Assembly (NCBI GenBank): GCA_029262675.1
Contig: JAJCYW010000004.1
Span: 141,384-205,383, forward strand
DNA from: Chloroflexota bacterium
Lineage (GTDB): Bacteria; Chloroflexota; Dehalococcoidia; DSTF01; RBG-16-68-14
DNA: 64,000 nt
Direction of reading: 5' to 3'
Below the pieces are notes generated by a model, which searched no databases, was not told where the DNA came from, and was given only the letters and a program-made list of their open reading frames with translations. A program made the position numbers and the translations under genes. This document shows positions 1 through 8,811 of this stretch, in pieces (position 1 is the stretch's first letter; the number at the start of each line of letters is the position of its first letter).

Positions 1-1175
1 ATGGGTTCTACATACTGCTCGTTGACCCCGAGACACTGGAAGAACTGGCTTCCTACCCCCTGCCGCCCCGGGATCCGAGTGATCCGCTCTTTCCCTTTCG
101 GGACACGTCTTCAGGAGCCTATTTCGTATTGGACAACGAGGACCGGATCCTTGTGGCCGACGCTGAGAACGCCGTCCAGGTTATCCGATATAGCGACACC
201 AAGGGCGAGTTCGAATTGGTGCGCAAGTATGATCTGACGGACTTTGTAGTACCCATGGAGTCGCCGGCGCGGGACCATGTACAGATGATCATACCCGGAT
301 GGGATGGGCAGCTGTGGTGGTTTGCCACTCGTTTTGGCAATGTGGGAACCTTGCATCCGGACAGCGGTCAGGTTCAAACCATCGAACTCGCCGGTGAGGA
401 GATGCAGAACTCCTTTACCGTCGGAGAGGACGGCGTCTACATCATTACGGACCACGCGATGTATCGTTTCAACGCCGATGAGGAGGGAGTGCCAGAGGTC
501 GACTGGCGCACGGAGTACGATCGCGGGTCGCGTATCAAGCCCAGCATGATCAATCAGGGCTCAGGCACCACGCCGCAGCTCTTCGGCGATATGGTGGCTA
601 TCGGAGACAATGCGGATCCCAAGATGAACGTCCTATTCCTGAGGCGCTCGGATGGACAGGAAGTGAGCAGAATCCCGGTCTTCAAGGATGGTCAAAGCAC
701 TACGGAGAATGCTCTGCCTGGCCTTGTCCGCGAGGGCGACGATGGCAAGGAGTATTCAGTCATCGTCGAGAACAACTACGGCAAATTGAGCGACAGCCTA
801 TTCGACCCCGGCGGCCCCTGCAGGGACAGCGTGGGGGGCGTCACCCGATTGGACATGGTCCCGGACGGCAGCGGCGGCTACTCCCTCGACGAGATATGGA
901 CAAGCCCGGAGAACTCCTGTAGCACCGTACCGAAGATCTCTTTGGCGAACGGGATCGTCTACCTCTATACCTACGAGCTGCTTCCGAACGACGACTATGC
1001 TTGGAGCCTGACAGGCGTAGACTTCGAAACCGGAGAGACCGCATTTGAGATCCCCACCGGCAGAGGAATGCAATACGTTGATTTTGGAGCGCCGATCACC
1101 TTGAGCCCGGTGGGCGGAACAGCATACCTGGGCAGCACGGGTGGGTTGATGCGCATCCGGGATGTTGGCCCCTAG
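1..1175 (+). CDS. Beta-propeller (PQQ/NHL-like) protein, 5' end outside window
   Basis: The frame is open from the left edge (codons begin at base 3), so the N-terminus is missing; an internal TTG near 129 should not be taken as the start. The visible product of about 390 residues is a run of beta-rich segments. They contain Gly/Asp turns such as ILVADAENAVQVIRY, GDMVAIGDNADPKMNVLFL and GIVYLYTYELLPNDD, typical of PQQ-like or NHL-like beta-propellers. No signal peptide, heme motif or catalytic motif is visible in this part. Paired Cys (PGGPCRD and ENSCSTV) suggest an exported protein with a disulfide. It reads toward the dockerin protein but is separated from it by 313 bp. The substrate is unknown. 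Confidence 0.75.
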   Translation, partial: GFYILLVDPETLEELASYPLPPRDPSDPLFPFRDTSSGAYFVLDNEDRILVADAENAVQVIRYSDTKGEFELVRKYDLTDFVVPMESPARDHVQMIIPGWDGQLWWFATRFGNVGTLHPDSGQVQTIELAGEEMQNSFTVGEDGVYIITDHAMYRFNADEEGVPEVDWRTEYDRGSRIKPSMINQGSGTTPQLFGDMVAIGDNADPKMNVLFLRRSDGQEVSRIPVFKDGQSTTENALPGLVREGDDGKEYSVIVENNYGKLSDSLFDPGGPCRDSVGGVTRLDMVPDGSGGYSLDEIWTSPENSCSTVPKISLANGIVYLYTYELLPNDDYAWSLTGVDFETGETAFEIPTGRGMQYVDFGAPITLSPVGGTAYLGSTGGLMRIRDVGP

Positions 1176-1488
1176 CGGGTCCAGACGGCCTTCTCCTCCT
1201 CGGGAATGCCCGGATTGGCGGGGTGCAGGTTCAGTCAGGAATTCTTGCAAGCTCTCCATAGCGCCCGCAAGAACTGCGCGCGCGACCCCGGTCGCGATGC
1301 CATCTGCGCTGCCGCCTCGGACCGCGCGACGAAGCCCGACGTCGCTACCGCGGCGGCCTCGAGTTCTGCGAAGCGCGGCGTCTGCCCCGCGACGCGGAGC
1401 TCTGCCGCCGGGGGCTGGCAGAGGTAGCGGCGTGGCGTTTGTAGGCGGAGCGCAGCTGTGATAGAGTAGGTCATCCAGGCGGAGGTGC
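1176..1488. other. Intergenic region without a clear gene
   Basis: Very GC-rich 313-bp gap. A reverse-strand reading frame of about 79 codons covers most of it, but it is Arg/Ala-rich, lacks a ribosome-binding site and shows no domain, so I do not call it. The last 15 bases carry GGAGG upstream of the next ATG. I see no repeat or terminator. Confidence 0.4.
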
Positions 1489-3198
1489 ATGATGCGATAC
1501 ATAGCGGTGTTTCTCAGTGTCGCGTCCCTGTGCGCGATATCAGTCCTCCTGCTCACCGGCGAGTCGCGAGCACGCGGACTGGAGGGCATCGACCTCACGG
1601 GCGTCTGGAGCTTTGAACTTGGTGGAGACGAGCCGCTTTCGTGTTCCGCGGAGATCGAGCAAACGCCGTCGCGGGAGCCGTTCGATATCGTCATGGAATG
1701 CCCGGGCTTCGGCGCATCGTTCAGCTCGTCAGGACGGGTCGACGCTGAAACGAACGTGTTCCAAGTGTGGGTGCAGTTCAACCCGCCAACGCCGCCCGGG
1801 CTCCACATCCAATTGGACGGCAGGGCGGCTGACGACGGCGAGTCGATCGCCGGTGAATGGTCAGACGTGTCTGGCAAGACAGAACGCCGCCCGTTCACAG
1901 CCACGCGCACTGGAGACATCGTCTCTCCGCTGCCTACGCTTCCAACGCCCGTTGACCTCACTGGAACGTGGCATATCGACCTGACAGGTGACACGTTCGA
2001 CTTCAACTGCGACGCGGTTCTGCAGCAGAAAGGCCCGGTTCTGGACGGCGCGGCATCGTGTTCCGTGTTTGGCTGGATGGATATCGCCGTCCAGCGGTTC
2101 GATGCAACGACGGGCGCGCTGACCATGGATGCCTATGGCTGGTCGGCCAACTTCGTGAACCTCGAAGGTATGGCTCCGGACAGCGACTCGATCGTCGGCA
2201 CCTGGCTCGCGATCGGTGGTTACTCCGGCGAATTCACGGCGGAGCGCGCGCCCGTGGAACTCCACGACTTCACGGGCGACTGGGATGCGCTACTCGTCGA
2301 CTCTGGCGAGCGCTGCGCCATCAGCTTCGTACAGGACATCCTCCTGCTGGACGCATCCGTTGATTGCGGAGCGCTCGGCGCTGGAGAGTTCGCGGGAAGT
2401 ATCGACCCGATCGAAGGGAGCTTCGGCGTCGAAGGCCTGCTCGGAGACCTCGAGATGAGCATCTCCGGCAGATCTGACGTCGACGGTGACAGCATCGTCG
2501 GCCAGCTCAGTCAGGGCTTCAGCCAATCGTGGAAGCTTGTGGCGGCGCCTGCGGGCCGGATGGAGCATGGCGTCCTCGCGGTCGATTGCAATCCGGAGCG
2601 CGAAGGCCTCTGGAACGAATGCTTCGGTGAGGTGGACGAGGAGTACAAGATCGTCATCGAACTGCTGCTCCCGCCCGCAGAGCTACCCGCACGCGTGGAG
2701 TTTGCGCTGGAGTACGCGAACGACCTCGCCGCCTACCACCCGGCCGCCGACCCGCGCGACGAAGCGACCGACCGCTGCACGGACATTGTTCGTACCGTTT
2801 CCGATGGGCGCGCAACGTTCTCTTGCCTCGTGTCGGCCGGGGTCCAATCTGGCCCCCTTCTGACGCTCACCGCTAGCTGTTTGCGAGACGTAAGGGTCGC
2901 GCCGTGGGTTTCGTTCCTCCACCTGCGCCCGGTCGCTGGCCTGCCGGAACCGGCACTTGCTGACGGCGCGTTCCTACCATGCGACGCGCCTCGCCCTCGC
3001 CGCTATATTGGGGATGCGAACTGTGACGGGGAGCTGACCAGTATCGATGCTGCGCTGGTCCTGCAACTGGAAGCTGATCTGATCGACGAGCTGCCCTGCA
3101 GGACGATCGTCGACATTACTCAGGACGGTAACGTCGACAGCCGCGACGCTGCTCTTATCCTGCAGTGGGTCGCCGGACTCCTCGCCCCACCACCATAG
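1489..3198 (+). CDS. Secreted three-repeat protein with C-terminal dockerin domain
   Basis: 569 aa with an N-terminal signal peptide (hydrophobic IAVFLSVASLCAISVLLL, then an Ala/Arg boundary). Residues about 35-145, 150-255 and 256-355 are three related beta-rich repeats, each opening with (D/F)TGxW and ending with a DSIVG(T/Q)-like turn and a short Phe-x-Ala stretch. A fourth beta-domain spans about 360-500. The last 60 residues are a type I dockerin: two EF-hand-like calcium loops (DANCDGELTSID and DITQDGNVDSRD), each followed by an AAL(V/I)LQ helix. Dockerins bind cohesins, and a cohesin-bearing cytochrome is encoded at 23811. ATG 1489 or 1492 follows GGAGG. What the repeats bind is not evident. 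Dockerin call strong, overall role unknown. Confidence 0.85.
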   Translation: MMRYIAVFLSVASLCAISVLLLTGESRARGLEGIDLTGVWSFELGGDEPLSCSAEIEQTPSREPFDIVMECPGFGASFSSSGRVDAETNVFQVWVQFNPPTPPGLHIQLDGRAADDGESIAGEWSDVSGKTERRPFTATRTGDIVSPLPTLPTPVDLTGTWHIDLTGDTFDFNCDAVLQQKGPVLDGAASCSVFGWMDIAVQRFDATTGALTMDAYGWSANFVNLEGMAPDSDSIVGTWLAIGGYSGEFTAERAPVELHDFTGDWDALLVDSGERCAISFVQDILLLDASVDCGALGAGEFAGSIDPIEGSFGVEGLLGDLEMSISGRSDVDGDSIVGQLSQGFSQSWKLVAAPAGRMEHGVLAVDCNPEREGLWNECFGEVDEEYKIVIELLLPPAELPARVEFALEYANDLAAYHPAADPRDEATDRCTDIVRTVSDGRATFSCLVSAGVQSGPLLTLTASCLRDVRVAPWVSFLHLRPVAGLPEPALADGAFLPCDAPRPRRYIGDANCDGELTSIDAALVLQLEADLIDELPCRTIVDITQDGNVDSRDAALILQWVAGLLAPPP

Positions 3199-3344
3199 CC
3201 GCGCCTTTCCCGTGCCGGACAACCGCCGGCTCGCCCGTTTCGCCCGGCCGTTCCAATTGACGGCCTGCGTTGCGCGGCAGTAAACTTTGCTTTGTCGGTA
3301 GGTTTCCCCGCCTACGTGGAGGTTCGCTCCTCCCTGGAGGCCCC

Positions 3345-4937
3345 ATGCACGGCATCATCCCAAGGCTCGCCGTCGTCTTGCTCACCACTTCCATTCTGGT
3401 GCTGGCAAGCCTCTCGAGTCCTCATTACGTCGTCGCCCAAAGCACGCTGGACCGGCCAGCGGACCCCGTAGTGCTGACCGGCGCAGACGTGCCGGCGCTG
3501 GTCGGCAGCGACCCGGGTGACGTTGTCGCGTTTAGGTATGAAGGCGGCTGGGTACAGATACCGGTCCAGGTGGACGAGCGCGACGTGAAGGACTTCTGCG
3601 ACGTGTACGGCATAGCGAGCGGCGTCGGCCGGCTGGCCGGTCAGGCGTTCGGCGTGCCGTGTGGCCAAACGACGCTGATGTACACCGACACCGGTACGTT
3701 TACGGGCCCGGACAGCGACACGTCGCTCGATTCCGACGACGAGATCGTTTTCATGGCGAAGGACGCGGGCGGCGTAGGGCCCGCGATCCCACCGCCGTCG
3801 AACACCGTCCCCAATACTGGTGTCGAGGTGATGATCACCGACTCGCTCGATGCGGGCGCGGCGGGCTACGTCTACCTCTACCGCTCCGACGGGTCGCTCG
3901 ACCCGGGGGCGGGCCAGCAGTACGTCACGTACGCGTTCAACCTGAATTCCGGCTCGTACCTCACGACTTACAACCCGCTAAACGGCCCGAACCCGGAGAA
4001 CAGCTCGGCGACCACGGCGTACTACGCGCATCACTTCTCCGACCGCTGGATAACAGACGAGTTGCAGATCACCGCCGGCCTCTCAACCGGCGTCGACATC
4101 CTCGACCGGCACAAGGCGCAGTTCGCGCCGGATGTCTGCGGCCGGCACGAAGACACGTTTGCAAACGGTGAGGGCGCCTTCATCGTGAACAAGAGCGGGC
4201 CGGTGCGCGCGCTCCGCGCCTACGTCGGCGCGAACAGCGGGCCGCTCACCCAGCGAGAACACGTCCTCTACGAGCGCCGTCAGGACATTCGGACGTACCT
4301 TCGGGTCCACGCAATCCCCGGCGTCATGAACTTCTTCGACTACAGCCCGGCTGCATCCGGCATGACGTATTACAACGATCTCAACACCTCGGGCGTCGCC
4401 ATCGACGGCAGCCCCGAAACACCGGCGGCCGGCGCAACCTCATGGGAGATGGTTGAGGGTGTGCAGGGCTCTCTGGTTATGGCAGGCTCGTTCTCGACGA
4501 ACATCGGGGGTTTCGCCTCCACGTCATACTACCTCGACGACTCGACGCCGCCGGTCGCGCAGTGCACCGGCGACGCATTCGCGTACGGGTCCAGCGGTGC
4601 CTGGGTCAATGTAGGCATCCCGTGTACGGACCCGGCGTTGGCCTGCAGCGACTTCTTGAATACGACCAGGATCATGTACTACGGCGGCCCCGGCGTCACA
4701 GTGACCGACGCCGCCGGCCTGGCCGCCGAGGCGAACGCGCCGTTGACGTACACCATCAGCCCGCTTGGAGCCGTCGGAGGGATCGCCGAGCTACCTCAGG
4801 TCATGGCTGCACCGCTGGAGGACACCCGTCAACAGCCGGCCGATGGTGCCGTGCTCCTGACGCTGGTCGGAGTCGGCGTACCGATGTTCGTCGCGTCGCT
4901 TGGTGTGTGGTACGCGCGCAGACGTCGCGCTACGTAA
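3345..4937 (+). CDS. Secreted, C-terminally membrane-anchored surface protein
   Basis: 530 aa. I place the start at ATG 3345, right after TGGAGG and at the head of a clear signal peptide (IIPRLAVVLLTTSILVLASLSS...VVAQ); the frame is open further upstream but that part is not hydrophobic. The mature part is acidic and rich in Gly, Ser and aromatic residues, with paired Cys, fitting an extracellular beta-domain. The tail is one hydrophobic segment (GAVLLTLVGVGVPMFVASLGVWY) followed by ARRRRAT, a stop-transfer anchor like gram-positive surface proteins but without an LPXTG motif. No enzymatic signature recognised. It follows the dockerin gene by about 150 bp on the same strand. Confidence 0.75.
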   Translation: MHGIIPRLAVVLLTTSILVLASLSSPHYVVAQSTLDRPADPVVLTGADVPALVGSDPGDVVAFRYEGGWVQIPVQVDERDVKDFCDVYGIASGVGRLAGQAFGVPCGQTTLMYTDTGTFTGPDSDTSLDSDDEIVFMAKDAGGVGPAIPPPSNTVPNTGVEVMITDSLDAGAAGYVYLYRSDGSLDPGAGQQYVTYAFNLNSGSYLTTYNPLNGPNPENSSATTAYYAHHFSDRWITDELQITAGLSTGVDILDRHKAQFAPDVCGRHEDTFANGEGAFIVNKSGPVRALRAYVGANSGPLTQREHVLYERRQDIRTYLRVHAIPGVMNFFDYSPAASGMTYYNDLNTSGVAIDGSPETPAAGATSWEMVEGVQGSLVMAGSFSTNIGGFASTSYYLDDSTPPVAQCTGDAFAYGSSGAWVNVGIPCTDPALACSDFLNTTRIMYYGGPGVTVTDAAGLAAEANAPLTYTISPLGAVGGIAELPQVMAAPLEDTRQQPADGAVLLTLVGVGVPMFVASLGVWYARRRRAT

Positions 4938-5079
4938 GACTGCCGCCTACAACGCTTCTAGCATCTCGGCGCTCTGCCGCCGTCCGAGCAACGGGGCAGA
5001 CCAGCTACTAGCGCGCCGGCGCCGCCAGCCTGGTACGTCCGACGGGTGACCGGAACAGTCAGACTGGCATCAAGCAGGT

Positions 5080-6777
5080 TTAGGCATTCATCTCGTAAGA
5101 ACCCGCTAGGGCATGCACGTAGTCGCGCCAGACGCGCTCATAGCGTTCGTCATCCACCGCCGGCTTCCTTATCATCTTCAGGCAATACGCCCCCTGCTCC
5201 GGACTGCACCCCCGCTTGCTGTAGAGCTGTAGCGCGAACTTCGAGAAGTCACGCACGAAGAAATCGAAGATCTGGTCGACGATGTCGGCGGGGACATCGT
5301 CTATGCGGGCGCTCTCGAGGATCAGTTGCCCGTAGGCGACCAACGTGAATATCTCGCCGACGGTCAGAAGGAAGTCGGTGTCGCGGCTCTGGTCCTCATC
5401 CGGAGGGGCGGCGGTGAGCATCTCTGAAAACACGGCGGTCTGCTCGCGGAACAAGTTGACGTTGGGTAAATCCCAGTCGCCGTAGGCGACGTTGTAGTCG
5501 TGGAAGAGGATGTCGCCCATGCCCTTGGCGGGGCCCTGCTGGAACAGATAGTCGTCGTTCGCTGCTTCAGAGCGCTGACCGATGCTGGCGTACTCAGTCG
5601 GGTTGAAGAAGTAGTTGGTCATGAACTTCAGTATCAGGGCGATGTTCACGTGGACCGTGCCCTCAAGCTTCGGCAGGGCGCGGATGTCCATGGCGGCGCT
5701 CTCGAAGTACATGTTCTTTTCGAAACCCTTTGCCGCAATCACGTTCCAGAGCAGGTCTACGACTTCTTCCCCCTGCGTTGTCACCTTCATCTTCACGACT
5801 GAATTGTAGAGGAGATAGCGCCTGTCGTTCGACGAAGCAGCTCGCATATAGTCGGCGGCCCGGAGCGTGAAGAGCTTCATCGCCGCCAAGCGGGCATAGG
5901 CGTCGGTGAACATCTGCTTCACGTGCGGAAAATCCGTTACATGCATGCCATAGAGACGCCGGTTTGCGGCATGGTTGATCGCCTCGTAAAAGGCGTGCGT
6001 TGCGATACCGATGGACGCCGCTCCCAGGTTGAACTTGCAGATATTGACGGTGTTGAGAGCGCTATCCCAGGCCTCCCGTCCTGTTGAGAGGATGTCTGCC
6101 TCGCTCAAGGGATAGTCGCGCAAGGCAAAGGCCGCGACATAGTTCTGGGAGGCGGTAACGTTGTCCAGCAGTTCGTAGTTGGGCCGCCCGGAATCGGCCG
6201 CGAAGAATACGTAATCCCCGCTGTCCGCCATCTTCCCGAAGGTCGAGACCATCGGGGCGACATTGGCGTTGCCGATGTAGTACTTCTCCCCGTTTGCGAT
6301 GTAGCTCCCGTCGGGCTGAGGCGTGAGGGTCATCTCCGACGAGTAGATATCCGCGCCGTGCTGGCGCTCAGACAGACCGAAGGCGAATACTTCCCCGTTC
6401 TCCAGAAGTTGCGCCGCGCGGCGCTTCGCTTCCTCGTTCCGGCTCATCCAGATAGGGCCAAGCCCGAGAGTTGTGACCTGCCAGGTGTACCAGTAGCTGA
6501 GCCCGTAGAATCCTAGAATCTCGCTGAAATCCACGTTGCGGAACGAATCCCAACGCGCATCCGCGCCTCCGTAGTTGGGAGGAGTGAGCAATGTGGCGAA
6601 GATCTTCTCGTCCTTCACAAACTTGAGAAAGTCTGCGTACCAGACCCGGTCGTGAGCGTCCTCCTTGAGCCGTTTCTTCCCCTTCTTCTCGAAGAACTCA
6701 ACTGTCCTGGCCATGACCTCCAGCGAGCGGCCGTCCGCGTACTGTCGGCTGAGCTTCCTCGGGTTCAGTAGGATCAC
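5080..6777 (-). CDS. Acyl-CoA dehydrogenase family protein
   Basis: 565 aa flavoprotein predicted to introduce an alpha-beta double bond into an acyl-CoA. The N-terminal helical part and the middle segment (FAFGLSERQHGADIYSSEMTL, then ANGEKYYIGNANVAPMV) match the FAD-binding beta-domain of this family; the C-terminal helical bundle follows (HAFYEAINHAANRRLYG, with the conserved Arg). GTG 6777 is preferred over the ATG 36 bases upstream because GGAGGGGAGG lies just before it. The protein is about 180 residues longer than short-chain acyl-CoA dehydrogenases, with an extra C-terminal helical domain as in FadE-like or AidB-like subfamilies. Substrate not predictable. It stands alone, convergent with the gene at 3345. 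Confidence 0.88.
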   Translation of the reverse strand: MILLNPRKLSRQYADGRSLEVMARTVEFFEKKGKKRLKEDAHDRVWYADFLKFVKDEKIFATLLTPPNYGGADARWDSFRNVDFSEILGFYGLSYWYTWQVTTLGLGPIWMSRNEEAKRRAAQLLENGEVFAFGLSERQHGADIYSSEMTLTPQPDGSYIANGEKYYIGNANVAPMVSTFGKMADSGDYVFFAADSGRPNYELLDNVTASQNYVAAFALRDYPLSEADILSTGREAWDSALNTVNICKFNLGAASIGIATHAFYEAINHAANRRLYGMHVTDFPHVKQMFTDAYARLAAMKLFTLRAADYMRAASSNDRRYLLYNSVVKMKVTTQGEEVVDLLWNVIAAKGFEKNMYFESAAMDIRALPKLEGTVHVNIALILKFMTNYFFNPTEYASIGQRSEAANDDYLFQQGPAKGMGDILFHDYNVAYGDWDLPNVNLFREQTAVFSEMLTAAPPDEDQSRDTDFLLTVGEIFTLVAYGQLILESARIDDVPADIVDQIFDFFVRDFSKFALQLYSKRGCSPEQGAYCLKMIRKPAVDDERYERVWRDYVHALAGSYEMNA

Positions 6778-6876
6778 TTCTAGGCCTCCCCTCCATAGCC
6801 GCTCTCGAGTCAAGCCCTATCAAGGCGCCGGCGCCGACGACCGCCTCCGCGAAGGCCGGTTTCATATTCGAAATGC

Positions 6877-6938
6877 TGGGCGCCGGTGGGGATCAAACCC
6901 ACGACCATCGGATTATAAGGCTGCCGTCCTTACGGGCC
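6877..6938 (-). pseudogene. Decayed tRNA-Lys copy
   Basis: On the reverse strand this stretch aligns with the intact tRNA-Lys at 16418-16492. The 3' half matches well (AATCCGATGGTCG, a T-stem GTGGG/CCCAC with a compensated base pair, loop TTTGATC). The 5' acceptor GGCCCGTA is kept, but about 13 bases of the D-arm are gone, the anticodon triplet reads TAT and the encoded CCA is lost. It cannot fold as a tRNA. The surrounding gap (6778-7241) holds no gene; part of 6950-7075 looks distantly related to 12520-12640. Confidence 0.7.
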
Positions 6939-7241
6939 GATGTACCGGGTCGCTCCAGATTCGGAGAGCATGCCCAAACGGGGCTGCTGCACGTCAGGTC
7001 TTCTGGTCGCGTCCCGACGCGTTCAGATAAGGAGATTTTACTTGACCGGTAGGCACGGATTCAAGCCGATGCCTACAAGTTGTCCTGGCTATCGCGGGGC
7101 CTCGAACGCGCATCTTACGTCGTTCGTGCTGTACGAATTCGCCTGCCTGCATCAACCCGAGTTTTTGATCTGCGCCACTGCCGAATTCTGGTATGTATTA
7201 CTGGGACAGTCAGGACGGCAACGGAGAGGGACGAGGCGACG

Positions 7242-8093
7242 ATGAAGGCGTCAGAGGTCCAGCGTGCGGTGGCTGCGGCCACGTCGATCGTGGCAGCGCT
7301 CGACCTGACAGTCGACGACGCGATCGTACTTCAGAACGCGAACAAGCTCGCGCTGCGCGTGCTGCCCTGTGACGTCTTTGCTCGCGTTGCACACGTAGGA
7401 CATGAGGTTGCGCAGTTCGAAGTAGACCTTGCTCAACGGCTGGCCGAAACCGATAGCCCATTCGCTGCTCTTGAGCCTAGAGTGGAGCCGCGCGTCTACA
7501 AGCGTGACGGCTTCGCGGTCACGCTATGGACCTACTACCAACCTGTGGCACCTCAAGAGGTCTCACCAGCCGGCTACGCGGATGCGCTAGAGCGGCTGCA
7601 TTACGGAATGCGGAAACTTGATGTCACGGCGCCGCACTTCACGGATCGCGTCGCGCAGGCTCAACAACTTGTTGCAAGCCGCGACCACACTCCGGAACTC
7701 GCCGACGATGACCGGGTGCTTCTCAACAGCACGTTACGACGCCTCAGCAGAGCGATTGGCGAACGCGGTGCCGCCGAACAGCTGCTGCACGGCGAACCAC
7801 ACCCGGGCAACGTGCTCAGCACGAACACCGGCCCGCTGTTCATAGACCTCGAGACGTGTTGCCGTGGGCCGATCGAATTCGACCTCGCCCATGTGCCCGA
7901 AGAGGTCAGCGAGCGCTATCCGGATGTTGACCATGAGTTGCTGCGCGAGTGCCGGATCCTCGTGCTTGCCATGATCGCAACGTGGCGCTGGGATCGAGAC
8001 GACCAACTCCCGAACGGGCGCCAACTGGGCACAGAGTGGCTCAGCCAGATCCGAGGAGCGCTCGATCGCTACGGACTGGATGCCCATCGCTGA
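7242..8093 (+). CDS. Phosphotransferase (APH/choline kinase superfamily), copy 1
   Basis: 283 aa. ATG 7242 follows a GAGG-containing leader; the longer open frame upstream is unlikely. The catalytic loop is LLHGEPHPGNVL (HGExxxxN, with Glu where many have Asp) and the metal-binding motif is LFIDLETC (IDxE). These define the small-molecule kinase superfamily that includes aminoglycoside phosphotransferases. Function as resistance is only one option; substrate is unknown. Length is nearly equal to the kinase at 8812, but the two proteins look unrelated outside the kinase motifs and the identical last eight residues RYGLDAHR, which are encoded by a shared 46-bp repeat. The gene sits between decayed tRNA copies. 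Confidence 0.82.
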   Translation: MKASEVQRAVAAATSIVAALDLTVDDAIVLQNANKLALRVLPCDVFARVAHVGHEVAQFEVDLAQRLAETDSPFAALEPRVEPRVYKRDGFAVTLWTYYQPVAPQEVSPAGYADALERLHYGMRKLDVTAPHFTDRVAQAQQLVASRDHTPELADDDRVLLNSTLRRLSRAIGERGAAEQLLHGEPHPGNVLSTNTGPLFIDLETCCRGPIEFDLAHVPEEVSERYPDVDHELLRECRILVLAMIATWRWDRDDQLPNGRQLGTEWLSQIRGALDRYGLDAHR

Positions 8094-8106
8094 TCGGTCA
8101 GATGGC
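8061..8106 (+). repeat. 46-bp 3'-end repeat, copy 1
   Basis: CTCGA(T/C)CGCTACGGACTGG and what follows match 9634-9679 with one mismatch over 46 bases. The repeat covers the last ten codons and stop of the kinase gene plus about 13 bases beyond, and ends in GGTCAGATGG. It therefore supplies an identical C-terminus to two otherwise different proteins. Confidence 0.85.
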
Positions 8107-8113
8107 GAGGGAG

Positions 8114-8172
8114 AGTGGCGTCCCCGGTAGGATTCGAATCTGCGACCAGGCGCTCTGTCCACTTAGCTGCGG
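8114..8172 (-). pseudogene. Decayed tRNA fragment (Arg-like), anticodon arm deleted
   Basis: Reverse strand: a D-arm-like AGCTAAGTGGACAGAGCG runs directly into GGTCGCAGATTCGAATCC, a T-arm, and an acceptor ending GGACGCC. The anticodon arm is missing and the T-stem no longer pairs, so this is a relic. Which isoacceptor it came from is uncertain; an Arg-type tRNA fits the D-arm and acceptor best. Confidence 0.6.
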
Positions 8173-8190
8173 GGAAGCGAGGTTAGATAG

Positions 8191-8222
8191 TGGTGGCGTC
8201 CCCGGGATTCGAACCTGCGACC
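8191..8222 (-). pseudogene. tRNA 3'-end fragment with CCA
   Basis: Reverse strand: T-arm GCAGG-TTCGAAT-CCCGG, acceptor half GGACGCC, then A and an encoded CCA. The sequence is closely related to the neighbouring relic at 8114-8172, so the acceptor end is present twice within 80 bases. The body beyond base 8222 does not form a tRNA. The remaining gap to 8811 holds only the small items listed separately. Confidence 0.55.
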
Positions 8223-8306
8223 CCGCGAACCCGAGCGCTGCTTAGAAGCTAGCTGGCCCTGAGCGCTGTGGCACCGTAGCTGGCAAGGCGAGCGAAACGT
8301 GTCCAG

Positions 8307-8372
8307 TTATCGTGTCGGTTCGATGTCGGCCGGGTCGCGGATGATCGGTTCGAGCTTCGTCGCGTCTGCCAT
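8307..8372 (-). CDS. Possible 21-residue peptide or truncated gene start
   Basis: Reverse-strand ATG 8372 is preceded by AAAGGAA at good spacing and opens MADATKLEPIIRDPADIEPTR before a TAA stop. Composition and codon use look protein-like, unlike the other short frames in this gap. It could be a genuine micropeptide or the surviving first codons of a gene destroyed by rearrangement. Nothing identifies its function. Confidence 0.25.
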   Translation of the reverse strand: MADATKLEPIIRDPADIEPTR

Positions 8373-8528
8373 GTCACGTTCCTTTCGCAGTGGCGGCCGT
8401 TGCCGAGGAATGATAGCGCAGGGTCACTACTGCCAGGCCGTGACGATCGTCGCCGCCTGAGCTGCACGATGCTCCTTGGTCCACGGCGGACCAAGTCTCT
8501 CCCGAGGGGCTTGCAGGACCGCTCCGGC

Positions 8529-8551
8529 GCGCACGCAATCGGGCGGTGTCG
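8529..8551. repeat. Copy of tRNA-Lys leader sequence
   Basis: The 23 bases around ACGCAATCGGGCGGTGTCG are identical to 9808-9830 and differ by one base from 16506-16528, where the sequence lies just upstream of tRNA-Lys genes on the reverse strand. Here no tRNA is attached. A more diverged copy lies at 44704-44725. Confidence 0.75.
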
Positions 8552-8756
8552 GCCTCGATCCCCCGTTGAAGTTGCTGCGCCTGCGGGCTGGCGTTCGAGG
8601 TGGTGCAGTCTGCATTGCGTTAGACTACCTCATAATCCGACGCGCGCTCGGCGACGACAACAATAAGATCGAGAACAGCGTAGTCGCAATCGGTCGCTGT
8701 AGCACTAGAGCAGACAACGCATTCTAGTTATCATCTGTACTTAGACACGAAACCGA

Positions 8757-8793
8757 CCAGGAGTAGCTCAGTGGTAGAGCATCTGCCTTCCAA
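8757..8793 (+). pseudogene. tRNA-Gly(UCC) 5' half, truncated
   Basis: Forward strand: acceptor half CCAGGAG, TA, D-arm GCTCAGTGGTAGAGC, A, anticodon stem TCTGC and loop CTTCCAA (anticodon UCC). This matches bacterial tRNA-Gly(UCC) up to the end of the anticodon loop, then stops. The kinase gene starts only 18 bases further on (GTG 8812). The acceptor half is also altered from the usual GCGGGAG. Confidence 0.75.
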
Positions 8794-8811
8794 CCATCTG
8801 ACCCTAAAGAC

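Noticed and set aside
798..2126. 442-codon reverse-strand frame
   Set aside because: Runs opposite two well-supported forward genes, is Arg/Ser-rich and shows no domain; a shadow of high-GC coding.
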